DNA of 64,000 bases, from positions 11,349,350 to 11,413,349 of the forward strand of contig OY987271.1 in NCBI GenBank assembly GCA_963920665.1, written 5' to 3'. Origin of the DNA: Straminergon stramineum. Its lineage: Eukaryota > Streptophyta > Bryopsida > Hypnales > Calliergonaceae. The notes below the pieces were generated by a model that saw only the letters and a list, made by a program, of their open reading frames with translations, did not search any database and had not been told where the DNA came from. The position numbers were made by a program, and so were the translations under genes. Of the stretch, positions 22,868 through 35,500 are shown piece after piece (the first letter of the stretch is position 1; each line of letters opens with the position of its first letter).

Positions 22868-24826
22868 ATCCATGGCGCGTTACAAACGGAACGTTATTAC
22901 CAAATTAAATAGTTTCATTCGACTTCGCAGAAACTTCGGCAGCAAGTATCCCAGATCGATCGAAGCCCACTCACCGAATTCCCCAAACCGACAAATTACA
23001 GGAGGTTGCCAAATTCAAAAGCCGGGATCCGGGGTTGACCCAAGACGCCGTACAGGCAGCAGCGCAGCAACGCCGCAGTCAACAAAAGAGAAACCATGGC
23101 AAGAGTCCCTTGCTGCGTTCGTCGAGCGTCGGGTGGAACCGAGTGACATGGAACGTACGTACAGCCAAAGCCAGCTAGCCTGACAGTTAGTGCGAGAGTT
23201 CGTGAGCTAGCTGCACTGAATTTGTCCTACTACACTAAAAAATGTTTTCAGTGTCACCCATCTTCTACTATTTTATTAAATGTAAGCACGGCAGTGTCTC
23301 GACCCGTGTCACAACTCCTGTCACAAAATTGGTCACATCCCGGAGAATTATCCTCCAATTATTTCATCCAACGTCCATGATGAAAACCTAGCCTAAAATG
23401 CAATGAGCATTCATTCTTGTGATTCACCATGCACACATTTCCCCTCTCTCTTGCCATGTCCATGTAAATAGGGTTGGCTACTATTAACTACTTAAGGCTA
23501 TAACTTTTAATAAAAGATGACTATTTTTAACAAGAGAATACATACCGATACCACCGGTACTCAAAAAAAAGGATCTCCATTAACATATGCAGTTGGTAAA
23601 AACTATTCATTGAGAGTAGAAATCTTTAAATCAATTAGTGTGAGTGACACAAAATACTGTACAGATTGTAGTTTAGTAACGGAGAAAAATATGCGTCACC
23701 TAAGAGATTGTAGATTGTCATCACACTGAAAATTTCAATTTTGTGGAAATTGGTTTCATATAGTAATCTTCAACCTGCACTATTTTGTAAAATGAGTGTA
23801 CATTCGGTACGTTAGCCAGTGTGGCTCGCACGCATTACCAGGACAAATCAGTGTAGGTATCGAGAAGCTGCTGTACGCAGCGAAAGTCAGTGCTGGCGCT
23901 GCCTACACTTGCTGCGTGATTGCACTGGGAAAGTGGGGACGGCGTTTCGAGAGGCTTTCTGATGAGAGTGGCTCACTTAAGTAGAGTTGAAGGGAGTCAA
24001 CAGACATTGACGACTACGTTACCTTACAGGAGTTTCCGCTTTGGTTCCGTCGTCGCTCGCAGTTCTCGGACGGCTTGTGCCGGCGCTGGGCATCGATGTG
24101 CAATCCCCGCCTGCTGAAGGCTACACAAGATTTTGAACAATTGGGAGCGCGGGGGACACGAATCACGGAAGTCACACTGTTTGTTAAATGATAAACTTAG
24201 TGTGGGCTGAAGTAGTACTCTATAATTGTATCAATTTTGGAAACGAAAAATTGTTGTTGTGGCATTAATTTTGAAGGTGACTCTGATTTCTCCCATGATC
24301 AGTCAAAATATCGAACCTGGTGGTCAAGGTTGGCAAAAAATAATTGTAAAAATAGATGCTTGAATTTGGGGGAAATTATTTTGTCAAAAAAATATTGTCT
24401 GTTGAAAAAAAATCTTACTCCAAACAATTTGGGAGCATTTGCATGATCACATATTGCAACTCTAAATAATTATTCAACAGAAAATGATGACCCTAACGAC
24501 TAGGTACGATAGTCTCAAAAAGTGATTGGAGTTTTCTTTCTTTTGAAGTTTTTTAAAAATCTGGAGGTCTAATTATTGGAGTAGTGTTGAAGACTTCATT
24601 TATTCCTTCATTTCCTGAAAGTGGAAGACCTTGAACTTTTTATCTGTTTTCTTCATCTAATTTAATATAATTGATTCATTAGTATGTCACCAGATTGAAA
24701 TTGGATTGAAACTTTTGTAGTCAAGCGAGAAATCACCAAAATGTCATACAGGAGGAACAATTCACTGTAGAGGTTCCCAGTTGCGCGGACTGACTGCACC
24801 GGTACGTTCAAGTAACTTGTAGTAAC
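22868..24826. other. Upstream flank of the peroxidase, no gene recognised
   Basis: 22870-23220 has balanced composition and an open frame of 103 codons on the + strand (22872-23183), rich in R, S, P and Q with no domain, not credible as a gene. A CACTA word at 23234 followed by TTTTCAGTGTCACC could be an element end, but no partner was found. 23800-24130 is again balanced in composition with only chance frames. Confidence 0.4.
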
Positions 24827-25471
24827 TTAACCCCTAAATGCCCAAGGCCTGTTTGGAGCTCCTTGAAATTTGCTCTAAATTGAACAAAAAGTCAACATTT
24901 TCATGAGTTGTACCAATTTCTTTTGAATTGTAACCGTACAAAGTCAAATTAGACATGTTAGAGATCACATAGGAAAAGAAAACATAACAATATCACTTAT
25001 AGATTGAAAGATTATAATGTTTGATCATGAGGGTGTAAAAATTGTGAAAAATTTTCGATTCACTTTTTGCATGTCAACTCTAAAAATTTAGTCACTATAA
25101 AAATATGAGGTTATAGGGTCTAGCATGCACAACCCCATTCAATTTATGTTTTTTCAAAATCTATTCTACAATTTTTCTAAATGAATTTCTAATGTGATTT
25201 TGCCTCTAAGATCTAGTGTATTTGAGGCTCATTTTCAAGAGCCCTTAACACTATGAGAAGTCAAGATTGCAATGGACATCCTTGCACTAAATCTTCAATA
25301 GAAAAATCATAATCCTTTATTTTTCAGATCAACTTTTTGATCCTAAAACTAGACTTCAAAAAGAATTCTCCAAAAATATAAACTAATAATAATTGCAATT
25401 TGGTTGGATTTTACTTAACTTCAAAATTTTCAAAACACCAGAATTTGGTGCCTTGGGCATTTAGGGGTTAA
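24827..25471. mobile_element. TTAA-flanked MITE with perfect 22-bp ends, subfamily 3 (645 bp)
   Basis: The left end TTAACCCCTAAATGCCCAAG(GC) and right end (GC)CTTGGGCATTTAGGGGTTAA are exact inverted copies over 22 bp including the TTAA. Apart from TTAA the flanks do not match, which supports TTAA as the target duplication. The interior word GATTGAAAGATTATAATGTTT links it to subfamily 1. It is non-coding. Confidence 0.9.
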
Positions 25472-25546
25472 CTTGTAATTGAAAATTATATTTGTTTGAG
25501 GAAACTTTCTCCTGTGGCACCCTGGCTGGTTGAGATGGAACTTAAC

Positions 25547-26101
25547 TTAACCTCTAAATGCATCGACATCCATTTTCTGGACTATGAACAAATTGAAACT
25601 CCAGTTTCATCCTCCTAACTACTTAGATGAAAGTTATTTTAATTTGTGAAGATACTTTATCAAGTTTTTGTCCTATCTAAGGGTTGCTAGAATTCATATT
25701 TTTCTAAAATTACAAATGTGCAAGTATGTCAAGTAGTCAAACTACATTGACTTTAGTTCAAAACTGGATTAGCCAAAATGAGGTAATCGATAGGAAGAAC
25801 ACAAAAATTTCAAAAAATCAGCATGTGAAGAGAACCTCATTTCAAATCCATTCCAACAAATTTTACTCAAAACATGATAATATTTTACTTGCAATCAAAA
25901 TTTGAAGGAATTTTGGAATTTCTCTTTCAAAATTTATAAAAAAAGATTGGTGATAGCATTGGTGAATCTAACTATACAAATGGAATCTACAAATCAAAAT
26001 CTACAACTTTTATTTGTATATCAATTCCAAAATATGCTTCCAAATAGCTCTTAAATATGATGATTTTTCTCAAATCATCAATCTTGGAGATGAATTTGGA
26101 A
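25547..26101 (+). mobile_element. Half-preserved TTAA element, subfamily 5
   Basis: It begins TTAACCTCTAAATGCATCG and parallels 6992-7565 throughout, with the shared blocks listed there. No right terminus was found. Confidence 0.6.
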
Positions 26102-26319
26102 ATAGAGAAGGATTCTCTATTCCAGCTATGAAATTATCATCAGTTTCATTTGTTCCAATGCATTAACCCCCAAGCTTGTTAAACCCAAAATGGTTTTGGA
26201 TTGTTTTGGTCCCTTTAATTGAAGAAACAAAAATTGTTTTTTTGCATGCATGGATCTCACTCATGGTCTCATGCAATGTCTTCAAGTTCTAAATTTATTG
26301 CATATCATAATAACACAAG

Positions 26320-26551
26320 TTATCCCCTAAATGACGAGACAGACATTTTTTGTCCAATGAACGTCAAGGAATTCTCCTCTGTAGGATAGAATTGCAACTA
26401 TTCATCCTCGAAATTAGGGGTGGAAAGGGAGAGATCTTCTACAATAGTTTAACTCCCAATGAGTATTTTTTATTTTTATGAAGTAGATGATGTTACACGG
26501 TTCCAAAATGGCTAATTTCCACAGTCACGAGCTCAACGTTCAAGGATTCAG
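26320..26551 (-). mobile_element. TTAA MITE, subfamily 2, with decayed ends
   Basis: This is an inverted copy of 5890-6120. The left edge reads TTATCCCCTAAATGACGAG and the right edge CAACGTTCAAGGATTCA, so both TTAA sites carry substitutions. The interior blocks AGTGCAACTATTCATCC-like and GATGATGTTACACGGTTCC are well conserved. Confidence 0.8.
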
Positions 26552-27112
26552 AATGAGATCCTATTATTATTAGTTCTTCAAAATGCATGTGAATTTATTT
26601 ATAACTCTTTTTGTCCATAATGTACGTTGTTTAGTGCAATTTCAAGAAGATTTTCATATTTTTAAGCCAAGGAACTGTACAGGTTAATGAAATCATTGCA
26701 CGTGATTGTAATTTTCCTTCTTCAGGTCTTTGAAATGTTCTCATAAATTGACAGATTTATAATAAGAGGTCGGTTGACCATTATTTTTTCAACTCGTTTC
26801 AGTGTGGAAATGAAGGTCCAGTCACTGTTTATCAAATAAGTGAGAAGAAGTATCTGAGAAGAGGGAACCTCTAAAATGTACAGTACAACTGAAGTCCGTT
26901 ACTGATTTTCTAGTACTTATGTAACAATAGAAAAATGTCACCTAACCCAGAGACTTTCATGCAATGTAATGTCCTCATGTCCTTTGATAGTCTGCTCTAA
27001 ATCCGCTCATCTTCTAAAGACTGTCCCTAGCCAGGTTCTAAAATGGACATTAAGAAGTTGTAAAATGCATATGTGGAAAGCATTGAATGTTTTGTCAATA
27101 TGTCAGAGAGGT
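26552..27112. other. AT-rich intergenic stretch, nothing recognised
   Basis: No gene or repeat ends were seen. Confidence 0.5.
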
Positions 27113-27425
27113 TTAAAATTTGTCAAACGTTCCTTTATACTTTGCTAGTGGATGGAATAAGAGCCAAGGTGGGTCCATTTCTGAAATGTTTACCTGTGTT
27201 CAAAAAAACTTTTCTCTCCTAACTTTGAATGCTAATACTTTTCAATCTGTACAGTCAAACTTGATAAAAAAATTTTACCATGTGATCTCATACAAGTATA
27301 GTACAAGATCCTACAGTTGGATTTTTGAATTTTGAAAAATTTTCTTTCTTAAAAGAACGTAGTAGAAATGGCAATTTTGAGTGATTTCTGTCAAAAAATA
27401 GGCCTTGGTCCATTAGGAGTTTAGT
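27113..27425 (-). mobile_element. Fragment of TTAA subfamily 1
   Basis: The segment resembles the right part of 249-1165 and 60204-60792, ending in CCTTGGTCCATTAGGAGTTTA, a decayed form of the usual CTTTAGGGGTTAA end. The left part is missing. The 71-codon frame at 27120-27335 lies in this repeat. Confidence 0.5.
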
Positions 27426-29182
27426 TTAGTAAAGGTCTCATTTTGGAACCCTGACTATTACTTTCTTTCTACATGCTGCAATGCTTGTTTATGGTGAAGC
27501 CATATCTTTTTTCAGACTACACATGTGCGGGTTTTGTAAGGCCTACGAATAAATAGTAAGTAGAAAGAAGTAGAAAATGATATAAAATATTGAATTGTTA
27601 AGAATTTAGTGATGGAATTGAAAAATGTCAATCCCACTTATGGTAATGTTGTAATAAACAATTTCCATTCTATGAACTTTTTTTTCAAAAAATATTGAAA
27701 ATTTAGAAAATTAAATTAAATAAAGGACTTCAAAGTTTATTTTAGAGTAGAGATTCCATAACTAATTGCAAACAAAAACTCATCATAATTTTCATCTCAT
27801 CAATCAAAATGGAATGATTAAAAGCTTTCCACATATTATTATATTATATAATCTAAAAAAAATAATCAAATTTTTATTTCTTGAAAACAAATAAATTTTT
27901 TGTTCTTAGTGAGTTGCCCATCATTTCTATGTTGTCAAAAAAGTTATTTGGTTCTTTAGGGGATAAAACCTTCTCTATCATTGCAAAGACAAAAACTCTC
28001 CACATCAATGGAAAGACTAAGCATAATTTATTACATTACCTAGCAAGTGACAAATGTCACTAATTACACCCTAATCATCCACTCTACGAATTTTAATGTA
28101 GAAAACCTTAATTTATTGGATGGCCAATTATTCACCCATACCATATAACCATTTCATCAAAGGATATAGTCCATTGTACCTAGAGATAGTACAATTCATG
28201 AACATTGAATATATTTTTTTTGGAGGGGTGATGTAATCTACAACTAAGACCAATGAATGACAATAAAATTGAAAAGACTACCACTTTCTAGCTCCTAGCT
28301 ACTTTGTATGCTTGCATTGTGAAAAAAGACCCCCTAATGTGTCTAATAAAAACACATAGAAACTATATTTTTAGTACCCAATCCATTTGTGCCATGAAGT
28401 AGTGCGATTAGAGTAGTGCAATCTTGAATTTTTTTTCCAAAAATATTATATTCACTACCACTGCTTCTCTTCAAAAACTACCTTGCATATATATGAGGAA
28501 TCACCAAATTATGCAAGATGACACCTATCATATGGCCTAGCAAGGTTATTCTACAAAACATTTGTGTTGTTTGGTTGTCACATGTTGTGCTTTCCTTGTA
28601 TCTTCTACCATAACTTTTGAATTAAGAAGCCAATAGGATTTTCACATAGGGGTTTAAAACTTTGGAGTATCTAAAATTAATGATCTTGGGTGAATGTCAA
28701 GAGACACTTTCCTACTTTCGGTGTGAAGCAATTTTGACAAGGACATCTAAAAATAGTAATAGGGTCCCCTCTAGCTACTTGCAAAGACAATACCTTGCAT
28801 GCATACTTTTGGACATCCCAAAATAATCCATCTCCATTTCTTTGATGGATCTCATCTCCAAAAGTTCTTAAGAGTGGTCAATTTTTTTGTTTTTGTATTT
28901 ATTAAAGATTTAAAAATCACTGTATCTATTTTATAAGGTTTTGCACTCTACTAGTTATCCTTCGTGTTTTTATCTTTCCAAGGTATAAACTCCTTAGAGG
29001 TATAAATATTGTCACTATTTTATTTTATTTTTAAAATATGCCTAAAACAATCAATAGTATAGGACCAAAATGCAAGACATAGTACAAGTGTTTTGTGGAA
29101 TCACCTAGCATGATATACTAAAAAACAACTATTATTTGTACAATTAAATTTTCAGAAGAAGGAAATTTCCAACACACGACAA
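27426..29182. other. AT-rich intergenic stretch, nothing recognised
   Basis: No gene was seen. A TTCTTTAGGGGATAA word at 27952-27966 resembles a decayed TTAA-element end but has no clear partner. Confidence 0.45.
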
Positions 29183-30143
29183 TTGAACCCCTAAAATTCC
29201 TTGACTATTTTTCACAAGAAGTATCAAAAACTCATACTTTTTAGTGCATTGAGCACAATTGAAAAATAAAAACAATTTTCAAAACTCTCAACTCTACAAA
29301 TTTGTAGTAGACTACTATATGAATGTGTGACAAAAAAATTCAGCCTATTTGACCTTGTAGATTGCAAGATTATAATGTTTGAAGTTGGACAAAAAAAATG
29401 GAGGCCTTGTCCAATAAGGTCAGCATCGTTTGACTCAACTTTGTGGGGGAAGGAGACACTATCCAACTTGGAAAATTCTCACCATTGCGTAGGTAGTTAT
29501 GTTAGTCACTTGCATGTCAATTTTCAAAGATAGTAGATGTGTCTAACATCCCCAAAATCTTCATACATGAGTAAGATTTCAACATTTTGAGAACTCATTG
29601 TTTAAGAGAATCAAAATCCCAATGATCAGCACAAATATTTCCTTATCTAAATCAAGTGAAAAAAAATAGAAAATAGAAAATCTCAAAACTTTACACTATA
29701 ATTTAAGCTACGGGTTCTAAAATTGTTCTTGAACTGCCATTTATAGTGCATTGAGTGAAAATTGGAAAAACAGATATTTTTCATTTTCAACCACAAATTG
29801 TTGATATATACCACTATGAGAATGTGTAGGAAAATTTCAGTCCATTTGACTTCATAGATTGCAAGATATAAGCATTCATAGTTACTAGGAAAAAATCCAT
29901 AGCTTGCCTAACTGGTTGCCTTCTCTGTTAGCACATTGCCCAAGTTGGCCCTTGATTTTTAGGGCCCCAATTTTTTTGATTTGGGCACTCTATTGGATTT
30001 TTTCCAAAAATCTTGTACAAATTCACATCTTTAGTAAGAATTTTGCTTTCATTCGCTAAAAATTGACTTTATATGAACCTACCCAAAGCTTTCAAAATCC
30101 TTTTTCAAAACTCCACAAGAGCCCAAAGAACTTTAGGGGTTAA
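29183..30143 (+). mobile_element. Composite TTAA element related to subfamily 1 (about 960 bp)
   Basis: The left edge reads TTGAACCCCTAAAATTCC (one base off TTAA) and the right edge CTTTAGGGGTTAA. The first 250 bp matches the left half of 1194-1765 (ACAAATTTGTAGTAGACTA, GATTGCAAGATTATAATG), and a second, more diverged copy of the same block begins near 29735. The element is thus partly duplicated internally. A related inverted stretch lies at about 52180-52919. Confidence 0.55.
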
Positions 30144-31237
30144 TTTTTGGTTGACAAGTGCCTAAACACAATGGAAAATCCCACTTCTCAGGTACTCTTC
30201 TCCATAATGGCACTACCCTTGTATTTGGAATTTTTCCTCATCTTCAAGGTAGTGCCATCACATATCATAAATCCTCCAGTGAGACCTTCCTACTACAATT
30301 TTTTTAATAAACTGAAGGATGAATGTACACAAATGGATGATTCTATATATTTTATCCAAACAATCTTACATTTCACGGTGTGCTTTAATGTAAGGAGTTA
30401 ATTAAATTGGCCAAGCTCTAAAAACCTATACTATGACAAAGGTACATTTACTTTCTTCAATATTCCAACATGAACATATCTAAGTTAAAGGTATACACTT
30501 TTAGAGCCTTTTGTGATTCCAACTTCAAAATTCGTAACTAATTCCACAAAGGTCCAATAATTATGAATCAACTTGAATTAGATGTCAATTCCATTTATCT
30601 TTCAAGAAAAAATTGATTGAAAAATATTTTTCATTATTTCTAACTCCTTCAAATTGCAAATTAGATGGTAAATGGTCACTTCATGGACCTTCTACAAAAA
30701 ACTTGCCAATCATCGCAGGGACAAAATTTAAATCCTTCTTCACATAAATATAGAGACTTGCATATTTTAAAATTTGGCAAGATCATTATATATCATTTTA
30801 AGATTCACCTTCAAAAAACATAAAGCTAAAAAATTTTTTCCTACAAATTTTATTGCAATCTAAAGGCGATGAAGCTAAAATCTAGTTAAAAATTCCTTGC
30901 AACCCTTCACCACACGATGTGCAGTCATTGGATAGTGATACGAAATTCTATTCCCATAGTAAATTGGTAGTTGCATCGTGCAGTTAGTGTACCGTAAATG
31001 GCAACGCTTGTTGTGTGGTTTTTGGATGTATGCAGTAAATGGTCACTTTACCATCTACCTCACCAAGACACCAACTCCCAGAAAACCAAAAAACAATTGT
31101 CATGGGCAGTCCAAGAGAAACAACAGAAGGCGGATGAGAACTTGAAATGCTATCATCACTGACATTCTGCGACAGAGGTGCCAGTGTCGCGAGAACCGCC
31201 GCTGCCAGCAACGAGTTCTGTCACAGAAACCCTACCT
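30144..31237. other. Intergenic stretch becoming balanced in composition after 30900
   Basis: No gene was recognised. From about 30900 the sequence is less AT-rich and leads into the duplicated block at 31238. Confidence 0.4.
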
Positions 31238-31907
31238 CGCATCGCCGCACCACAATCAAGTGCTTGACTGCTTCAATCGGACTTCTCATCATCACCTCTT
31301 CAATGCTGCACAGTGCGCCTCGTCCTTCTCCCTTTTCTTTCGACATCGATTTTCTTTGCTTTCCAACTGGATCCCATGGAAGCATCATCAGGTATGTCGT
31401 GCTTTTTCAGAGATGCAATTGTTTACAACCTCTTCATTTGTTATTCGAGTGCATGAGTAGTCAGCAATGATGCAATACTGCAATCCCGCTAATTCCACAT
31501 TTCTAGGTCTAATGACAGAGTTTAGGTCATTTGTGGATTTGAGGTCATTTGAGGTCAACGCATTTTTCGCATCGCCGCGCCAGCGTCAACCACAGCACCA
31601 AAATCAAGCGCTTGACTGCTTCAATCGGATTTCTTCATCATCAGCTCTTAAATGCCGCACGGTACGCTTCGTCCTTCTCCCTTTCTTTCGAGATCGATTT
31701 TCTTGCTTTCTAATCGGATTACATGGAAACATCATGAGGTATGTCATGCTTTTCATTGACGCAATTGCCTACAATCTCTTCATTTGTTATTCGAATGCAT
31801 GAGTAATTAGCGATGATGCACTCCCGCTAATTCCACATTTCCAGAACGAATGACAGAGTTTAGGTCATTTGTGAATTTTAGGTCATTTTTGTTCAATTAG
31901 GTCATTC
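31238..31907 (+). repeat. Direct tandem duplication, two copies of about 330 bp
   Basis: Copy 1 (31238-31567) and copy 2 (31568 to about 31907) share CGCATCGCCGC at the start, then CTTGACTGCTTCAATCGGA, CTCTTCATTTGTTATTCGA and GACAGAGTTTAGGTCATTTG in the same order and spacing. They have diverged by scattered substitutions and small indels. Open frames of about 107 and 111 codons cover parts of both copies but are not conserved in frame, so a protein is unlikely. It may be leader or exon sequence of an unknown transcript. Confidence 0.75.
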
Positions 31908-32326
31908 TTGGAATTAGGAGGATGCACATTGTATCGAGTTTTTGTATCAGGGCTTGCGCTCTCAATATAATGCTACCTCTGGCGCAATGCGTCGCGTGCC
32001 CAATTGGACATTCAATATCAACTTTCTCGAAGTTTGGCTACCGTGATTATTTTTGTGATTGTGTCTTTGCGCGATCGTCTTTTTGGTTTATATCAATATT
32101 ATTAAATGTGTCTAGTTACTGCTGATTTAGTAACGTCACATCATGTATTGCTTCAACTAGTGTTGGCTCTGGGATCTTGCATGTCTCTCACAACCCTAAT
32201 TTTCTGCAACTTGCTTTACTCGAGCCTTATAATACAAGGAGCGAGGTTGGATTCTCGCTCTTGTTTCTGACAATCTGACTCTTTGTGTTATCCTTATCTT
32301 ATATTTCGATCGGTCGTTTATCAAAT

Positions 32327-32536
32327 TCAGAAAGCCCCTACTGGCGTTCTTTTTCCAGGATCCTTAAATTTGCAGTGAGCTCCATGGGCCAGAAGGTTAC
32401 TGGACATAATGCCAAGTCGTTTCATTGAATCTTGGACGTCCGGATCTGTGTCTTCTAGTTGAACAAAGGAATCATATTGAACATGAAGATCATGTTTGAT
32501 ATCCTTCTTTTTTACTGGCCAGCGAGAGAGTGACAT
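32327..32536 (-). CDS. Small open frame of 69 codons, unknown
   Basis: The frame starts at ATG in a favourable context (GGCAACCATGTC) and ends near GKRTPVGAF. The residue mix is protein-like and charged (for example DSFVQLEDTDPDVQDSMKRL). No signal peptide, membrane segment or known domain is visible. It sits in a balanced-composition region (31150-33100) that may belong to an unrecognised gene; it may also be chance. Confidence 0.25.
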   Translation of the reverse strand: MSLSRWPVKKKDIKHDLHVQYDSFVQLEDTDPDVQDSMKRLGIMSSNLLAHGAHCKFKDPGKRTPVGAF

Positions 32537-35500
32537 GGTTGCCTTGAAATTAGGATTTTGGCGTTATGGATTGATGAAAAGTCTGACCTAATAGGACTAG
32601 ATAGTGGCTAGATAACAAAAGTGATGGCCCAGAAGTCATGTTTGGGTTTTGTGCGCGAATCATATCAACTTATGAAGTAACTCGTGATACTGGAGCCATG
32701 AGGGTAATCGTCATCTGTCGTCAAATTTCCGAGCAAACTTGTTCTCTGTGCACTCTCTCCGAATTATGTTCTCCAACCGAGGCTTGCAAGTGGATTGGTT
32801 TTAGGTCTCCGTAGGACTTTTGCCACACTGCCCCAGAATACAATGGTCGTTCAGAAGTGTTTTGTCGAACTTTTGCAGTACAAATTTCTTCTCTGCAAGT
32901 CCAACTTATGTGCGCAGGTGGACATGCAGATGTTGCGTAATGCGTTTACCTGTAATCTTGGTTTTACCACTCTTGAAATTGGCCTTTTCCTGAGAAATCT
33001 TCAAACTAGTTACATGACCATGGGCTATTGGCACAAGTCATTAATCGAATGTCGTGTCCTAGACGCTTCGAATTTGTTTTCATATATTGTGTATGCTTGA
33101 GCAAGGATGTAAGATAGAGGATACTATTTGCTCCATTCTAGAATCAGTGTTTTTTGGAAGAATATATAGATCTATGAAGATACTTTGGGTACAGGAGCCA
33201 AATCTGATGAGATCAAATTTTTTCCACTTCGAATGAGGTTGTTGTGCAAATTCAAAGTGGGAGGGTGTAGACCACTGAAAGTGACAACCCTATCTTTATT
33301 CTGAAATCAGTGGTCAGACATTTAGCCAAGCCAAGTTGATATCACTTGCAAATTTGTGCAACCAAGTTTGTGAATAAGTGAGTTTTTGAGATCAAGGATC
33401 AGTTTTGGATAAGAGATCAAGTTAGTGTCTTCTGTACTTAACAAGCAAATTTCTCAAGCAGGAGAATTAATGGAAACACAGGAAGAGATGAAACCAAATT
33501 TTTTAGGTTGTGGGATGACACATTTGGATGTTTACAGTTGCACTGTGGGAATCACATCCTTTTAGCCACGTTAGAATTCTGCACAATGTAAGTCATCTGC
33601 CATGAATTGCTGAAAGTTTGTATCTTTTGTTCTGACTCCTATACTAGCCTCTTGCAGAATGCAATAGGAGCATCATCCATTCACATGCTTTACAGTGCCA
33701 AAGGCACATTATTTTCTGGATAGTTCTGAATCCAGGCCAAGTAGCAATAATCTACTTTATTATACTCTGTATGTTCTTATCCTGATGGCAATTCAATAGA
33801 AATATCTCACTCCTTACAATCTATCAATTTGCTAGAAGTAGCCACAGCCACAGCCACATGTAGAAATCAATGAATACAGATACTCCACCACCTTAGCTGT
33901 AAAAAATTATCAAAATCTTGTAAATGGTTTTTGTCATAAAGGTAAGCATACTCAATATCCCAAACTGAACTATCCACATCTTTCTTTCTTTCTTTCTTTC
34001 ATACAATTGTAGCTGTTCCTACTCAGTGGTTGAGCTTGCAAGTCCATGTGACTGCTGCTGACAAAACTTGCTTCTCACCCAAATTGCTTGAAAATTGACT
34101 GGTTCAAAATGAGTACTGGGGAGGGAAGGAAGTCTAGGCTGAGGTGAAGATGGGCACCGTCCTGCAATGATAGTCTAGGTTGCCAGAGATTGTTTGCATA
34201 GGTGACAAAGATGTGATCCTTGCTTTGACATCATGTTGGCTCGCTTCTTAAGTTTTGTAATAAAAAGAGGAACTTAACTTAAACAAGGGACAGGAAAAGG
34301 GATAACTTAGAAATGGTCTGTTGGGAGCATCTGTTGTAATTTTTGGAAAAAATTTAGGGTTGTGGCCCACTGAGTTGGAACATTTTGCATTTAGATGTAT
34401 ATCCTGAGCGCTGAAGTGAGCATGCTTAACAAAACCCTAAAACCCCAACCCTAATAGTATTAGATACATACTGAACAAAAGATGTAGACTACTGGAACAG
34501 AAGTTGTAGGGTTGTGGAACAGAGGTTGTAGGGTTGGTTTTGGATCATTGGTTGATATAACTTGGAATCTTCATAACTTTTGACACATGACACATTCTTT
34601 GGTGGGACAAAATTGACATTGATTTGCTAACAAAAAACCTAGAAAGAGTTGACTGGTTAAAATAATAGGAGCACTGCCAAGTGCTAACTCAGAAGAGGCA
34701 GTTTTGGTCTGTCCTTTTAACATTGGATTCAATCTGTGGAGACATGAGTGGACACCATCAACCAGGTGACACGATGGGAAATCGTCATAAGTTTGTTGTG
34801 TCCTCACTGTGAGACCAAATGCATTGTGGTTGAAACTGATGATCACGTAGTCATGAAGTCATTCCAGAGCATGTGCATCATTTAAATGTTGTTTTTTATG
34901 TCACACCAATGGGTCAAAACTGTGCTCAAAAACTGGCTCATCAGAGGGGTATGACCCAGTATTTGTTCCCATTTTTGCTCCATATCAGCAGATCCCCACC
35001 AGCAGCAAGTTATTAAACAGCCAAATGATATCAAAATTAAGGGGAAAAAAACAGGTTCAATGACCCCAATCCCCTGATAAGGTGAAACAGTGATGGTGAC
35101 TTCAGAGCAAGTGATCTTCTGAAATTGAATGAAATTTTTTAACAGAAGTTTTTTCATAAGTGAGTGAACTTAACAGTGATTTTAAGCTCATTGCTCCACT
35201 GTCAGATCCTTGTTGTCCCCCATGTTCTTATTGAATACTTGAATCATCAATAAAAACCACCAAACCAACTGGTTCAGTTCAGTTCAGTTCAGCAAGCATT
35301 GAGTTAAGTTACAGCTTTTCCATGTGACGAGTATTTTGAAGTTCAAAATGGACTAGAAACTGTAAATTTTCTGGTGAACCAACTTGGCTGTACAGGCAGA
35401 GTTCTCAAACACAGCTAACTTAAGATAACTTGGATGAGTCTAAGTTAAGTTTCAATCTGAAACAACTGAACTGGTTTAGCAGGGCAATCAGATCTTGTTC

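Noticed and set aside
22872..23183. 103-codon + strand frame near the peroxidase promoter
   Set aside because: Low-information composition, no domain, and overlaps the upstream region of the minus-strand gene.
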